From Pseudomonas sp. GM21 (GTDB lineage Bacteria; Pseudomonadota; Gammaproteobacteria; Pseudomonadales; Pseudomonadaceae), in the NCBI RefSeq assembly GCF_000282215.1, contig NZ_AKJS01000191.1:1-64000 (forward strand): a stretch of 64,000 bases of DNA, written 5' to 3'. Shown piece by piece: positions 43,650-52,412 of the stretch. The notes under the pieces are model-generated. The model had not been told where the DNA came from. It ran no database searches and saw only the letters and a program-made list of their open reading frames with translations. How positions within the stretch are numbered: position 1 is the first letter of the stretch; each line of letters opens with the position of its first letter. Position numbers and translations under genes: made by a program.

Positions 43650-45710
43650 TCAAGAAGCCTGCGGAATCGCCTGGTAAGGCGCTTCTTTATCCGTGCGTTC
43701 CTTGGTGCCCCAAGCGGCGATACCGACCTTGAGGGCAAAGAACAGGATGCTGAAGACCACGAACAGGAACAGCGCCGTCAGTGTTGCGTTGGTGTAGGCG
43801 TTGTAGATCACGTGCTGCATCTGGTCGATGCTCTTGGCCGGGGCCAGCACCTGACCGTTGGCCAGCGCGTCGCTGTACTTCTTGGCCAGGGCCAGGAAAC
43901 CAATGGCCGGGTTGGCGTCGAACAGCTTGATGTAGCCCGCAGTCACCGTGCAAATCAGCAACCAGACTGCTGGCAGCATGGTGACCCACACATAACGCTG
44001 GCGCTTCATCTTGATCAGCACAACGGTCGCCAACATCAGCGCGATACCGGCCAGCATCTGGTTGGAGATACCGAACAGTGGCCACAAGGTGTTGATGCCA
44101 CCCAATGGGTCGATCACGCCTTGGTACAGCAAGTAGCCCCACATCGCCACGCAACCGGCGGTGGCGATCAGGTTGGCGGTCCAGGAGTCAGTGCGCTTCA
44201 GCGCCGGCACGAAGGAGCCCAGCAAATCCTGGAGCATGAAGCGACCGGCACGGGTACCGGCGTCGACAGCGGTCAGGATGAACAGTGCTTCGAACAGGAT
44301 CGCGAAGTGGTACCAGAACGCCATGGTGTTTTCACCCGGCAGCAGCTGGTGCAGGATCTGCGCGATACCGACCGCCAGGGTCGGCGCACCACCGGCACGG
44401 GCCAGGATGCTGGTTTCGCCAATGTCATGGGCCACCGCTTGAAGAGCTTCCGGTGTAATGGCAAAGCCCCAGCTGCTAACGGTTTGAGCGACGGAAACCG
44501 CATCCGCACCGACCAATGCCGCCGGACTGTTCATCGCAAAGTACACGCCCGGCTCGATCACCGAGGCGGCAACCATCGCCATGATGGCCACGAACGACTC
44601 CATCAACATGCCGCCATAACCGATGTAACGGGCATGCCCTTCATTGGCCAACAGCTTCGGCGTGGTGCCGGAAGCGATCAGCGAGTGGAAACCCGAGACC
44701 GCGCCACAAGCGATGGTGATGAACAGGAACGGGAACAGTCCGCCCTTCCACACAGGGCCCGTGCCGTCGATGAATTGGGTCAGCGCCGGCATTTTCAGAT
44801 CGGGCATGGTCACCAGAATACCGATGGCCAAGGCGACGATGGTGCCGATTTTCAGGAAGGTCGACAGGTAGTCACGCGGGGCCAGAATCAGCCATACCGG
44901 CAATACTGCAGCGACAAAACCGTAGCCAATCAACATCCAGGTGATCTGAATGCCGGTAAAGGTAAAGGCCTTGGCCCAGACCGGGTCAGCGGCAATCTGC
45001 CCACCCAGCCAGATCGAGCCCAGCAGCAACAGCACGCCGATCACGGAGATTTCACCGATACGGCCCGGGCGGATGTAGCGCATGTAAATGCCCATGAACA
45101 TCGCAATTGGGATGGTCGCCATCACCGTGAAAATGCCCCATGGGCTTTCTGCCAGGGCTTTGACCACAATCAGCGCCAGCACCGCGAGGATGATGACCAT
45201 GATCAGGAAGCAGCCAAACAGCGCGATGGTGCCGGGGATGCGGCCCATTTCTTCACGGACCATGTCGCCCAGGGAACGACCGTTACGGCGCGTGGACAGG
45301 AACAGGATCATGAAGTCCTGAACGGCACCCGCCAGCACGACGCCGGCGATCAGCCACAGCGTACCGGGCAGATAGCCCATCTGCGCTGCCAACACCGGCC
45401 CGACCAGAGGTCCGGCGCCGGCGATGGCCGCGAAGTGGTGACCGAACAGTACGTGTTTGTTGGTCGGCACGAAGTCCAGGCCATCGTTATTGATGACTGC
45501 GGGCGTGGCACGATTGGGGTCCAGTTGCATCACCTTGGTGGCGATGAACAGGCTGTAATAGCGGTAGGCAACGAGGTAGATGGCGACGGCTGCGACTACG
45601 ATCCAGAGGGCGTTGATCGCTTCGCCGCGGCGCAGGGCCACGACACTTAGCGCAATCGCTCCCAGAACAGCCACGGCAAACCAGGCGAGGTGTTTAGCCA
45701 GACGGGGCAT
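43650..45710 (-). CDS. cstA: Carbon-starvation transporter CstA
   Basis: Product of 686 residues with about 16-18 membrane helices and the CstA signatures HHFAAIAGAGPLVGPVLAAQ near residue 90 and GRSLGDMVREEMG near 145. AGGAG precedes ATG 45710. CstA/BtsT proteins import pyruvate (and possibly peptides) at carbon limitation. It is divergent from a cache-domain two-component system, with a 22-base palindrome at 45836-45857 between them, suggesting control by that system or by CbrB-type regulation. Confidence 0.96.
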   Translation of the reverse strand: MPRLAKHLAWFAVAVLGAIALSVVALRRGEAINALWIVVAAVAIYLVAYRYYSLFIATKVMQLDPNRATPAVINNDGLDFVPTNKHVLFGHHFAAIAGAGPLVGPVLAAQMGYLPGTLWLIAGVVLAGAVQDFMILFLSTRRNGRSLGDMVREEMGRIPGTIALFGCFLIMVIILAVLALIVVKALAESPWGIFTVMATIPIAMFMGIYMRYIRPGRIGEISVIGVLLLLGSIWLGGQIAADPVWAKAFTFTGIQITWMLIGYGFVAAVLPVWLILAPRDYLSTFLKIGTIVALAIGILVTMPDLKMPALTQFIDGTGPVWKGGLFPFLFITIACGAVSGFHSLIASGTTPKLLANEGHARYIGYGGMLMESFVAIMAMVAASVIEPGVYFAMNSPAALVGADAVSVAQTVSSWGFAITPEALQAVAHDIGETSILARAGGAPTLAVGIAQILHQLLPGENTMAFWYHFAILFEALFILTAVDAGTRAGRFMLQDLLGSFVPALKRTDSWTANLIATAGCVAMWGYLLYQGVIDPLGGINTLWPLFGISNQMLAGIALMLATVVLIKMKRQRYVWVTMLPAVWLLICTVTAGYIKLFDANPAIGFLALAKKYSDALANGQVLAPAKSIDQMQHVIYNAYTNATLTALFLFVVFSILFFALKVGIAAWGTKERTDKEAPYQAIPQAS

Positions 45711-45835
45711 AGCGTGTCTCCTGCCGACAGCCAGTGACTGCGGCGGTAATTTTTATAATTGTGTCCGCGGAGCGGAGCTCGCCCAATATCCCCGCATGCC
45801 GTCTACAAATAAATCCGCGTTACTACGTACGTGGC

Positions 45836-45857
45836 GTCTACGTAGTTCTACGTAGAC
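45836..45857. promoter_or_regulatory. 22-base palindrome between cstA and the two-component genes
   Basis: GTCTACGTAG and CTACGTAGAC are perfect arms around TT. The position, 126-147 bases upstream of cstA and about 155 bases upstream of the kinase gene, fits a regulator binding site. Which regulator binds is not readable. Confidence 0.5.
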
Positions 45858-45868
45858 GAAGTTGATTT

Positions 45869-45962
45869 CCTGTGGGAGCGAGCCTGCTCGCGAAGGCGGT
45901 GTGCCAGACGACATTGATATTGAATGACCGATGGCATTCGCGAGCAGGCTCGCTCCCACAGG
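45869..45962. repeat. Inverted REP pair (REPIN-like)
   Basis: A 26-base REP unit at 45869-45894 (starting CCTGTGGGAGCGAG) recurs inverted at 45937-45962 with full identity. The unit is the Pseudomonas REP type with an internal GAGCCTGCTCGCGA-like imperfect palindrome. It fills most of the gap before the kinase gene and may form a large cruciform or mRNA hairpin. Confidence 0.85.
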
Positions 45963-46011
45963 TTTTGGCCTATGATGCCGGGCCTTTGCCTTCCTTCGGT
46001 CAGGAGCCAGG

Positions 46012-47379
46012 ATGCAGCTCAAACACAAAATCGTCGCGCTCGGGATTCTGCCGCTGGTGTTGGCCATCGCGGTGATCTGCGCGCTGGTTATTTCGCTCAA
46101 CCGACAACTGGGCGATCAACAGGCGCAACTGATCGAAGACAGTATCCTGGCCAGCAAGCGTGCCGAACTTAAAAACTACGTCGAAATGGCGCAAAGCCTC
46201 ATAGCGCCGCTGTACGACGACGGCCACGGCGACGCGCACGCCCAACGGCAAGTCCTGGAAGAACTGCGCAAGCTCAGCTTTGGCATCAATGGCTACTTCT
46301 TCGTCTACGACCGCGAAGGCCGCAGCCTGATGCACGCGCGCCAGACCGAACTGGTGGGCAAGTACCTGTGGGACATGAAAGACGCACACGGTTTGCCGGT
46401 GATACAGGCATTGCTCAAAAGTGCGCAATCAGGCGAAGGCTTTCAGCGCTACACCTGGATCAAACCCTCCTCCGGCCAGGTGACCGACAAGCTCGCCTAC
46501 GTGGTGATGCTGGACCGTTGGGGCTGGATGCTCGGCACCGGTATTTACCTTGAGGACGTTGAACGCGCCACCCAACAGGCGCGTGACGAAGTGGCTCAGG
46601 GCATCCGCAAAACCATGCTGGCGATTGCCGTCGTGGCGCTCGTGGCGGTGCTGTTCGTGTTTGCCAGCGGCATGACCCTCAACGTCAGCGAGCATCGCCT
46701 GGCGGACAAAAAGTTGCAGCGTCTGACCCAGCGTATCGTCAGCCTGCAAGAGGAAGAACGTTCAAGGGTGTCCCGGGAGCTGCACGACGGCATCAGCCAG
46801 TTGCTGGTGTCGATCAAGTTTCGCTTCGAACTGGCCAGCCACCTGCTGGAGAATGAACAGGGGCATGACAAGGGGTTGAGCACGTTGAAGGACGCCACCG
46901 AACGCCTGGGCGAAGCCATTGGTGAGGTCCGCAGCCTCTCGCACGACCTGCGTTCATCGTTGCTCGACACCTTGGGCCTGCCCGCAGCCATTGGCCAGCT
47001 CGCCGCCGAATTCGAGCAACGCAGCGGTCTCAAAGTGACCTACGACGACAATGAATTCGCCTGTCACCTGGTCGATGGCGCGGCCGTCGCGCTGTTCCGG
47101 ATTGTGCAAGAAGGCCTGACCAATATCGAACGCCACGCTCAAGCGAAAAACGTTTCCATCACGCTGCACGGCGCTGAAGAATCGGTCCGCCTGAGCGTGG
47201 TCGATGACGGTATCGGTTTCAACGTCTCCCAGGTCGAACGTCGCCATGCGGGCATTGGCCTGCGTAATATCCGTGAACGTGTCGAGCATTTTGGCGGACG
47301 TTTCGAACTGATATCGGTGCCGGGCAGAAGTGAACTGGACGTGCAGCTGCCGATGAAAGCGCCCGCAACGAAACGCTGA
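46012..47379 (+). CDS. Cache-domain NarL-type sensor histidine kinase
   Basis: Product of 455 residues. Membrane helices at about 7-28 and 200-220 bracket a single-cache periplasmic sensor with GYFFVYDREGRSLMH. The HisKA_3 domain has the phospho-His motif SRELHDGISQ. A HATPase domain follows with GLTNIERHA and VVDDGIGF. Cache kinases sense small organic acids. It is followed after 32 bases by its response regulator and is divergent from cstA, suggesting a pyruvate- or acid-sensing system. Confidence 0.93.
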   Translation: MQLKHKIVALGILPLVLAIAVICALVISLNRQLGDQQAQLIEDSILASKRAELKNYVEMAQSLIAPLYDDGHGDAHAQRQVLEELRKLSFGINGYFFVYDREGRSLMHARQTELVGKYLWDMKDAHGLPVIQALLKSAQSGEGFQRYTWIKPSSGQVTDKLAYVVMLDRWGWMLGTGIYLEDVERATQQARDEVAQGIRKTMLAIAVVALVAVLFVFASGMTLNVSEHRLADKKLQRLTQRIVSLQEEERSRVSRELHDGISQLLVSIKFRFELASHLLENEQGHDKGLSTLKDATERLGEAIGEVRSLSHDLRSSLLDTLGLPAAIGQLAAEFEQRSGLKVTYDDNEFACHLVDGAAVALFRIVQEGLTNIERHAQAKNVSITLHGAEESVRLSVVDDGIGFNVSQVERRHAGIGLRNIRERVEHFGGRFELISVPGRSELDVQLPMKAPATKR

Positions 47380-47411
47380 CCGCCCCCTTAAAACAAGAGT
47401 GGATACCCGCA

Positions 47412-48044
47412 ATGAACCTGCCCTACCCGATCCGCGTCGCCTTGGTCGACGATCACTCTCTGGTCCGCGACGGGATCAAAGCGCTGCTGGCGGTCATGGC
47501 GCCCCTGGAAGTGGTGGGCGAAGCCGAAAGCGGTGCACAGGCTATCGAGATGGTCGGACGTTGCCAGCCGGACCTGTTGCTGGTCGACATCAGCTTGCGC
47601 GACATGAACGGTCTTGAACTGACGCGCGTGCTACGCAGCCAGTACCCCTCGCTCAAGGTCCTGATGCTGAGCATGTACGACAATTACGAATACGTGAGCG
47701 AGTCCGTTCGTGCGGGCGCCAGTGGCTATGTGCTGAAAAATTCTCCATCGAGGGAAATCATTGCCGCCATCGAAGCCATTGCCAGCGGCGGTACGTTCTA
47801 CAGCGCCGAAATTGCCCAGCGGCTCATCGCCGATAAAACCACGGACAATGAGCTGACGCCGCGCGAGAGCCAGGTGTTGTACAAAATGGCGCAGGGCCTG
47901 AACAACAAGGAAATGGCCCGCGAACTGGACATCAGTGTGCGGACCGTCGAAACCCATCGCTTGAGCATCCGTCGCAAACTCAATATCGACAAACCGGCCG
48001 CGCTGGTCAAATACGCGATCGATCACGGAATTATTTCGCGGTAA
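47412..48044 (+). CDS. LuxR/NarL-family response regulator
   Basis: Product of 210 residues. The receiver (about 6-120) has the acidic pair DD near 13, the phospho-acceptor Asp in LLVDISLRD and the late KNSPS Lys. A C-terminal LuxR helix-turn-helix (about 148-205) contains NNKEMARELDISVRTVETH. It is the partner of the cache kinase and probably acts on cstA or on genes elsewhere. Confidence 0.95.
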   Translation: MNLPYPIRVALVDDHSLVRDGIKALLAVMAPLEVVGEAESGAQAIEMVGRCQPDLLLVDISLRDMNGLELTRVLRSQYPSLKVLMLSMYDNYEYVSESVRAGASGYVLKNSPSREIIAAIEAIASGGTFYSAEIAQRLIADKTTDNELTPRESQVLYKMAQGLNNKEMARELDISVRTVETHRLSIRRKLNIDKPAALVKYAIDHGIISR

Positions 48045-48122
48045 GAAAAAAAAACGCCTTCCGCTCGACAATTCTCTCGGCCGTCTATGCTCCAGTAATC
48101 TTTCTTGGCTGGACACAGCGCA

Positions 48123-49670
48123 ATGCCCCAAGGTCTTTCCCTTAAGTTGCAGCCAGGCCATCTCATTCTGCTAGGGGCGCTGGCCCTGAGCGGTTGTATT
48201 CGTCTGGGACCGGACTTCCAGCCGCCGGCTGAGGAGTGGATCAAAACATGGGACACGCCTTCCCTCGAACAAGCGAGCCAACGCGGGCCCAATCCTGATC
48301 TGCGACAGTGGTGGCAAATCTTTCGCGACCCGGTGCTCAACAAACTGATTGCCCAAGCGGATGCTTACAACTCCAGCCTTAAAATTGCCGGCTTGCGCGT
48401 CATGGAGTCCCGCGCCCAACTGGGTATTACGCAAGCCGGGCTGTACCCGCAATTGCAGCAAGTCAGCACGGACAATTTGTACATTGATCGTAACCAATAT
48501 GGTGGCAACAATCCGCAGGACACCCATTTGTGGCAACACAGTGCCGCGTTTGACATCGGCTGGGAGATTGACTTCTGGGGGCGTTTCAGTCGAGCCATCG
48601 AGTCGGCCGATGCGGCTTATTTTTCCGCGCAGGCCAACTATGAAGACGCCCTTGTACTGCTACGAGCCCAAGTGGCGGACACCTATTATTTGTTGCGCAC
48701 TACAGACTCCCGTTTGCGCGTCGCGCGTGAAAACGCTGCGCAGCAAAAGCGCAATTACGAGATCACCGAAAAACTGTTCAACAGCGGCCAGGATGCCGAG
48801 CTCGACCTGCAACAGGCCAAAACCCAATATTTGGGCACGTTGGCCAGTATTCCCAACCTCCTGGACCAGTTGCAACGCACGCGTAACGCCTTGGCCGTGC
48901 TGATCGGGCAGCCGCCGGGCAGCCTGCCACAGGTGATCGATAACAATAGTCTGGTCCCGCTGGTCGATCGCGCCGTGCTGCAAGATGTACCGGCCAACCT
49001 GCTGCTGCGTCGGCCCGACGTACGCGCCGCCGAACTCAACGTCGCCGCCCAAGGCGCGCTGGTCGGTGTGGCCGAAACCGATTTCTATCCATCGTTGACT
49101 CTGCTCGGCAGCATTGTCTGGTCGGCGGACTCTCTCAGTGGCACCTCCAACAGCCTGGACCTGATCGGTGGTCCCAGTCTGCGCTGGAATGTGTTCGATC
49201 ACGGGCTGATCGCCAACAACGTGCGCGTCCAGGACGCGCGGTTGCAGCAATTGATCGAAGCCTATCGCGATAAAGTTCGTCAGGCTGCTCGCGAGGCCGA
49301 TGACGCGGCCAACGGCCTGATCCAGTCGTTGGAAAGCGAACGCATCCTGCGCGACGCCGGAGGGGCTGCCGAACGTTCACTGGTGCTGGCCAGCGTGCAA
49401 TTCCGGGAAGGTTACGCCGATTTCCAACGGGTGCTGGACGCCCAACGTGCGCTGCTCCAACAACAGGACAATTACCTGCTCGCACGCGGTAACGCGGTGA
49501 GCAATGTCATCGCCCTGTACAAGGCCTTGGGCGGTGGTTGGTATTCCTCGCTGCCATATGTGGACTCGGCCACCCGCCACGTAATGGAAGAACGCACAGA
49601 CTGGGGCAACATGCTTGAAGATCCCGCCGCCGCAGTGCCCGCATACCCGCTGCCAGACCAAGGAAAATAA
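48123..49670 (+). CDS. Outer-membrane efflux lipoprotein (NodT/OprM family)
   Basis: Product of 515 residues from ATG 48123. The lipobox LSGC (Cys near 28) marks lipoprotein processing and outer-membrane anchoring. Two TolC-type repeats follow, with the conserved RRPDVRAAE segment near 300. It trimerises into an exit duct. The HlyD and DUF2955 genes follow with 2- and overlapping spacing, giving a complete three-part exporter. Confidence 0.93.
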   Translation: MPQGLSLKLQPGHLILLGALALSGCIRLGPDFQPPAEEWIKTWDTPSLEQASQRGPNPDLRQWWQIFRDPVLNKLIAQADAYNSSLKIAGLRVMESRAQLGITQAGLYPQLQQVSTDNLYIDRNQYGGNNPQDTHLWQHSAAFDIGWEIDFWGRFSRAIESADAAYFSAQANYEDALVLLRAQVADTYYLLRTTDSRLRVARENAAQQKRNYEITEKLFNSGQDAELDLQQAKTQYLGTLASIPNLLDQLQRTRNALAVLIGQPPGSLPQVIDNNSLVPLVDRAVLQDVPANLLLRRPDVRAAELNVAAQGALVGVAETDFYPSLTLLGSIVWSADSLSGTSNSLDLIGGPSLRWNVFDHGLIANNVRVQDARLQQLIEAYRDKVRQAAREADDAANGLIQSLESERILRDAGGAAERSLVLASVQFREGYADFQRVLDAQRALLQQQDNYLLARGNAVSNVIALYKALGGGWYSSLPYVDSATRHVMEERTDWGNMLEDPAAAVPAYPLPDQGK

Positions 49671-49672
49671 CC

Positions 49673-50800
49673 ATGAGTGAAGCCTCGCAGCCCTCCCCCG
49701 ACGCCTCCGAACCGGTAGCGGCCGACCCGGTGAAAAAAGGCATCAAGTGGGTGTTGATATTGATCATCCTGAGCCTGGTCTGGTACTTGTTGGCCGACCG
49801 GTTCACGCCTTATACGCAACAAGCGAGAGTGGGCGCCTTTGTCATTCCGGTGGCATCGGAAGTCGCGGGCAAGGTGATCCTGGTGAACGTGCACAACAAT
49901 CAGATCGTCAAGGCTGGCGACGTGCTCTTCGCGGTGGACCCGGCGCCGTTTCAGATTGCCGTCGATCGCGCCCGCGCCGACCTTGAGACTGCACGCCGGT
50001 CATTGGGAGCCAGCACCGCCGGGATTGCTTCGGCGCAAGCGGCATTGCGCGCCGCCCAAGCCAATGAAACCAAGGCGCGTCAGGAGAATCAGCGCCTCGA
50101 AGGGTTGTACCGCGAGGACCGCGGGACCATCTCCGTGCGCGTGCTCGAAATGTCACGCACCACCCGCGATGCGGCAGTCAGTCAAACCGCCGCCGCCCGC
50201 GCCGAAGTTCAGCGAGCCAAAGAAACGGAAGGCGGCGGCGAAGACGTCAACGCGAAGTTGCGCAGTGCCGCTACGAACCTGTCAAAAGCCGAACTGGACC
50301 TGGCCAATACGCAAACACGCGCGCGTTCGGAAGGACTGATCACCGACCTGCGCACCGATGTCGGGCAATTCGCCTCGGCGGGCGGCCCGGTCATGACCCT
50401 GATTACCATTCAGGACATCTGGATCACTGCCGACATGACCGAGAACAATCTCGGTCATGTCAAACCCGACACACCGGTGTCCATTGTGCTCGATTCGCTG
50501 CCGGGCGAAGTCTACTCCGGCCATGTACGCAGTGTCGGTTATGGCATCAGCGTCGGGCAGCCGGCCCCGCCCGGCACCTTGCCCGGCATACAAAACAGTC
50601 GGGACTGGCTGCGACCCGCCCAACGGTTCCCGGTGATCATCGAGTTTTCCCCGGAGTCCAAGAGCGCGCTGCTTGGCAGTGGTGGAATTCGTGCCGGTGG
50701 CCAGGCTGAAGTCATGGCGTTCCCCTCGGAAAGCAATCTGCTCAACCCGCTTGGCCGGATATATTTTCGCCTGATGAGCTGGTTGTCTTATGCCTACTAA
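49673..50800 (+). CDS. HlyD/EmrA-type membrane fusion protein
   Basis: Product of 375 residues. One N-terminal membrane helix (about 24-42) precedes lipoyl halves (VIPVASEVAGKVILVNV and RSEGLITDL) separated by a long coiled hairpin (about 95-215), then beta-barrel and membrane-proximal domains. It begins 2 bases after the outer-membrane gene and overlaps the next gene by 11 bases. It links the inner-membrane DUF2955 protein to the outer-membrane duct. Confidence 0.93.
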   Translation: MSEASQPSPDASEPVAADPVKKGIKWVLILIILSLVWYLLADRFTPYTQQARVGAFVIPVASEVAGKVILVNVHNNQIVKAGDVLFAVDPAPFQIAVDRARADLETARRSLGASTAGIASAQAALRAAQANETKARQENQRLEGLYREDRGTISVRVLEMSRTTRDAAVSQTAAARAEVQRAKETEGGGEDVNAKLRSAATNLSKAELDLANTQTRARSEGLITDLRTDVGQFASAGGPVMTLITIQDIWITADMTENNLGHVKPDTPVSIVLDSLPGEVYSGHVRSVGYGISVGQPAPPGTLPGIQNSRDWLRPAQRFPVIIEFSPESKSALLGSGGIRAGGQAEVMAFPSESNLLNPLGRIYFRLMSWLSYAY

Positions 50801-51818
50801 ACGCTCTCCACGGGAGCAGCGTGCCTTGCGGCTGGCCAGTGGCACCGCACTGTGCCTGGCCATCAGTTTCGGCCTGGCGTTGCCGATACCATTTCTCGCG
50901 CCGGTGTTGTGCCTGATCCTTCTGGCCGCGGTCAATCGTCCGCTGCCCTTCAAGGCGGCGATTGTTCTCGCGCTGGTGGCGATGCTGACCACCGGTATCG
51001 GCCTGGTCTTGATCCCGATCCTGCGCTACTACCCGGTGACCGGCGTGCTGCTGGTCACCGTCAGCCTGTTCATGGTCTTCCGGTGGGGGCTCAGTGGCGG
51101 CAATAACCTGATCGTGACCTTGCTGGTAATGGGCCTGACCATGATTTCCTCGGCAGGCGTCGCCGAGTTCGAAGCGGCGGCAATGGTCATTGGGGCGCTG
51201 GTCAAGGGGTTGTTGATGGCGGTGATGGTGGTTGGGATCAGCCATTGGCTTTTCCCCGAACCTGCCAATGCGCCGTCGCCGCCCGCTGCCAAACCGCCAG
51301 TGGGCGAAGAAGCCAGTCGGATTGCGTTGCGTGCGACCTTGATTGTCTTGCCGACGTTCCTGCTGGCAATGATCGACCCAGCGAGTTATCTGCCGATTAT
51401 CCTGAAAGCGGTCGGCCTGGGGCAGCAATGCAATACGACTGACGCTCGCAATGCCGGTCGCGAACTGGTCGGTGCCACGTTGCTCGGCGGCTTGTTGGCC
51501 ATCGTGTTCTGGTGCGTTCTGAGCCTGTTTGTGCACCTATGGATGTTCTACCTGTGGACGCTACTGTTCGGCCTGATCCTGGCGCGCAAGCTGTATGCCC
51601 TGAGCCCGAGCCGGTTTGGGCCGGGGTTGTGGCTCAACACCTTTATCACCTTGATCATCCTGCTGGGCCAGTCCGTGCAGGACAGCGCTTTGGGCAAAGA
51701 CGTCTACACCGCCTTCGCCGTACGCATGGGGCTGTTCATCGCGGTCACGCTGTACGCCTGCCTGATGGTCCGGCTACTTGACCGGCAACCCCGGGCACAG
51801 GCTCAGGGCGTCACCTGA
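50790..51818 (+). CDS. DUF2955 inner-membrane protein of the efflux operon
   Basis: Product of 342 residues with about ten hydrophobic segments in two halves separated by a Pro/Ala-rich loop near 160-175. It resembles the DUF2955/fusaric-acid-resistance-like (AaeB/FusC) proteins that work with HlyD partners to export aromatic acids. It overlaps the HlyD gene by 11 bases. The 3' end overlaps the convergent glycine-zipper gene by 16 bases. Confidence 0.88.
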   Translation: MPTKRSPREQRALRLASGTALCLAISFGLALPIPFLAPVLCLILLAAVNRPLPFKAAIVLALVAMLTTGIGLVLIPILRYYPVTGVLLVTVSLFMVFRWGLSGGNNLIVTLLVMGLTMISSAGVAEFEAAAMVIGALVKGLLMAVMVVGISHWLFPEPANAPSPPAAKPPVGEEASRIALRATLIVLPTFLLAMIDPASYLPIILKAVGLGQQCNTTDARNAGRELVGATLLGGLLAIVFWCVLSLFVHLWMFYLWTLLFGLILARKLYALSPSRFGPGLWLNTFITLIILLGQSVQDSALGKDVYTAFAVRMGLFIAVTLYACLMVRLLDRQPRAQAQGVT

Positions 51819-52258
51819 TACCCCTTCCCTTGCAGGCAACTGGTATAGGCCGTCGAGGTGGTGGCAGTACTGGTTTTCTCATCAGCCCGGCGCTCCTGAC
51901 GCTGACGCGAACCACCGACGACGACACCGGCTGCCGCCGCGCCTTTAGCTTGATCCTGCCGATACTCCTGCTTCACGTCGTCGTTGGCGCCGTCGTAAAA
52001 CTCGTCATGCTGGCGCCCGCGCGTTTCGGCTGCGACGGCGCCGGCCGCAGCACCGACCGCCGCTCCACGCATCCGTCCTCCCGAACTGGAAGTATCGGTC
52101 GAAGCCGCCTGACTGGCCGCCACGCTATGGCATTCGTTGATGTCCAACTGGGTTTGTTGTGAGGTCTGGCCTTTGGTGGGCACCACGGTTTCAGCCCAGC
52201 CTTGCGCAGATGACACCGACAACGCAACGCACAGGCTGATGGAAGACAACTTATGCAT
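51803..52258 (-). CDS. Exported glycine-zipper protein
   Basis: Product of 151 residues from ATG 52258 with AGGAG upstream. A signal peptide (about 1-24, ending GWAE) is followed by a polar region and an Ala/Gly-rich zipper (RGAAVGAAAGAVAAETRG). A second Ala/Gly stretch (AKGAAAAGVVVGGSRQRQ) and a terminal Cys segment follow. Such proteins lie in or near the outer membrane. It is divergent from the MscS-type gene and converges on the DUF2955 gene. Confidence 0.82.
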   Translation of the reverse strand: MHKLSSISLCVALSVSSAQGWAETVVPTKGQTSQQTQLDINECHSVAASQAASTDTSSSGGRMRGAAVGAAAGAVAAETRGRQHDEFYDGANDDVKQEYRQDQAKGAAAAGVVVGGSRQRQERRADEKTSTATTSTAYTSCLQGKGYQVTP

Positions 52259-52335
52259 GAGGATCTCCTGCGCGACACCCCGTGAGCTGTTGCCCACCGA
52301 TCCCGCGTGTGATTAAGCCTATAGCAGTGTAGATC

Positions 52336-52358
52336 ATGAAACTTTTCGATCGTTTCAT
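52336..52358. repeat. Inverted repeat in a divergent promoter region
   Basis: ATGAAAC and GTTTCAT flank 9 bases between the divergent glycine-zipper and DUF3772/MscS genes. It could be a shared operator; no regulator gene is adjacent. Confidence 0.35.
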
Positions 52359-52412
52359 CCTGATGACCTAACCTCAAAGGCTGAGTGACCAAACACGGAG
52401 CCGCGCACGCCT

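Noticed and set aside
43278-45650. A 790-codon open frame on the plus strand opposite cstA
   Set aside because: It is the antisense of a clear CstA coding region and its product is rich in His, Gln, Arg and Asp with no domain, as expected for a GC-rich shadow frame.
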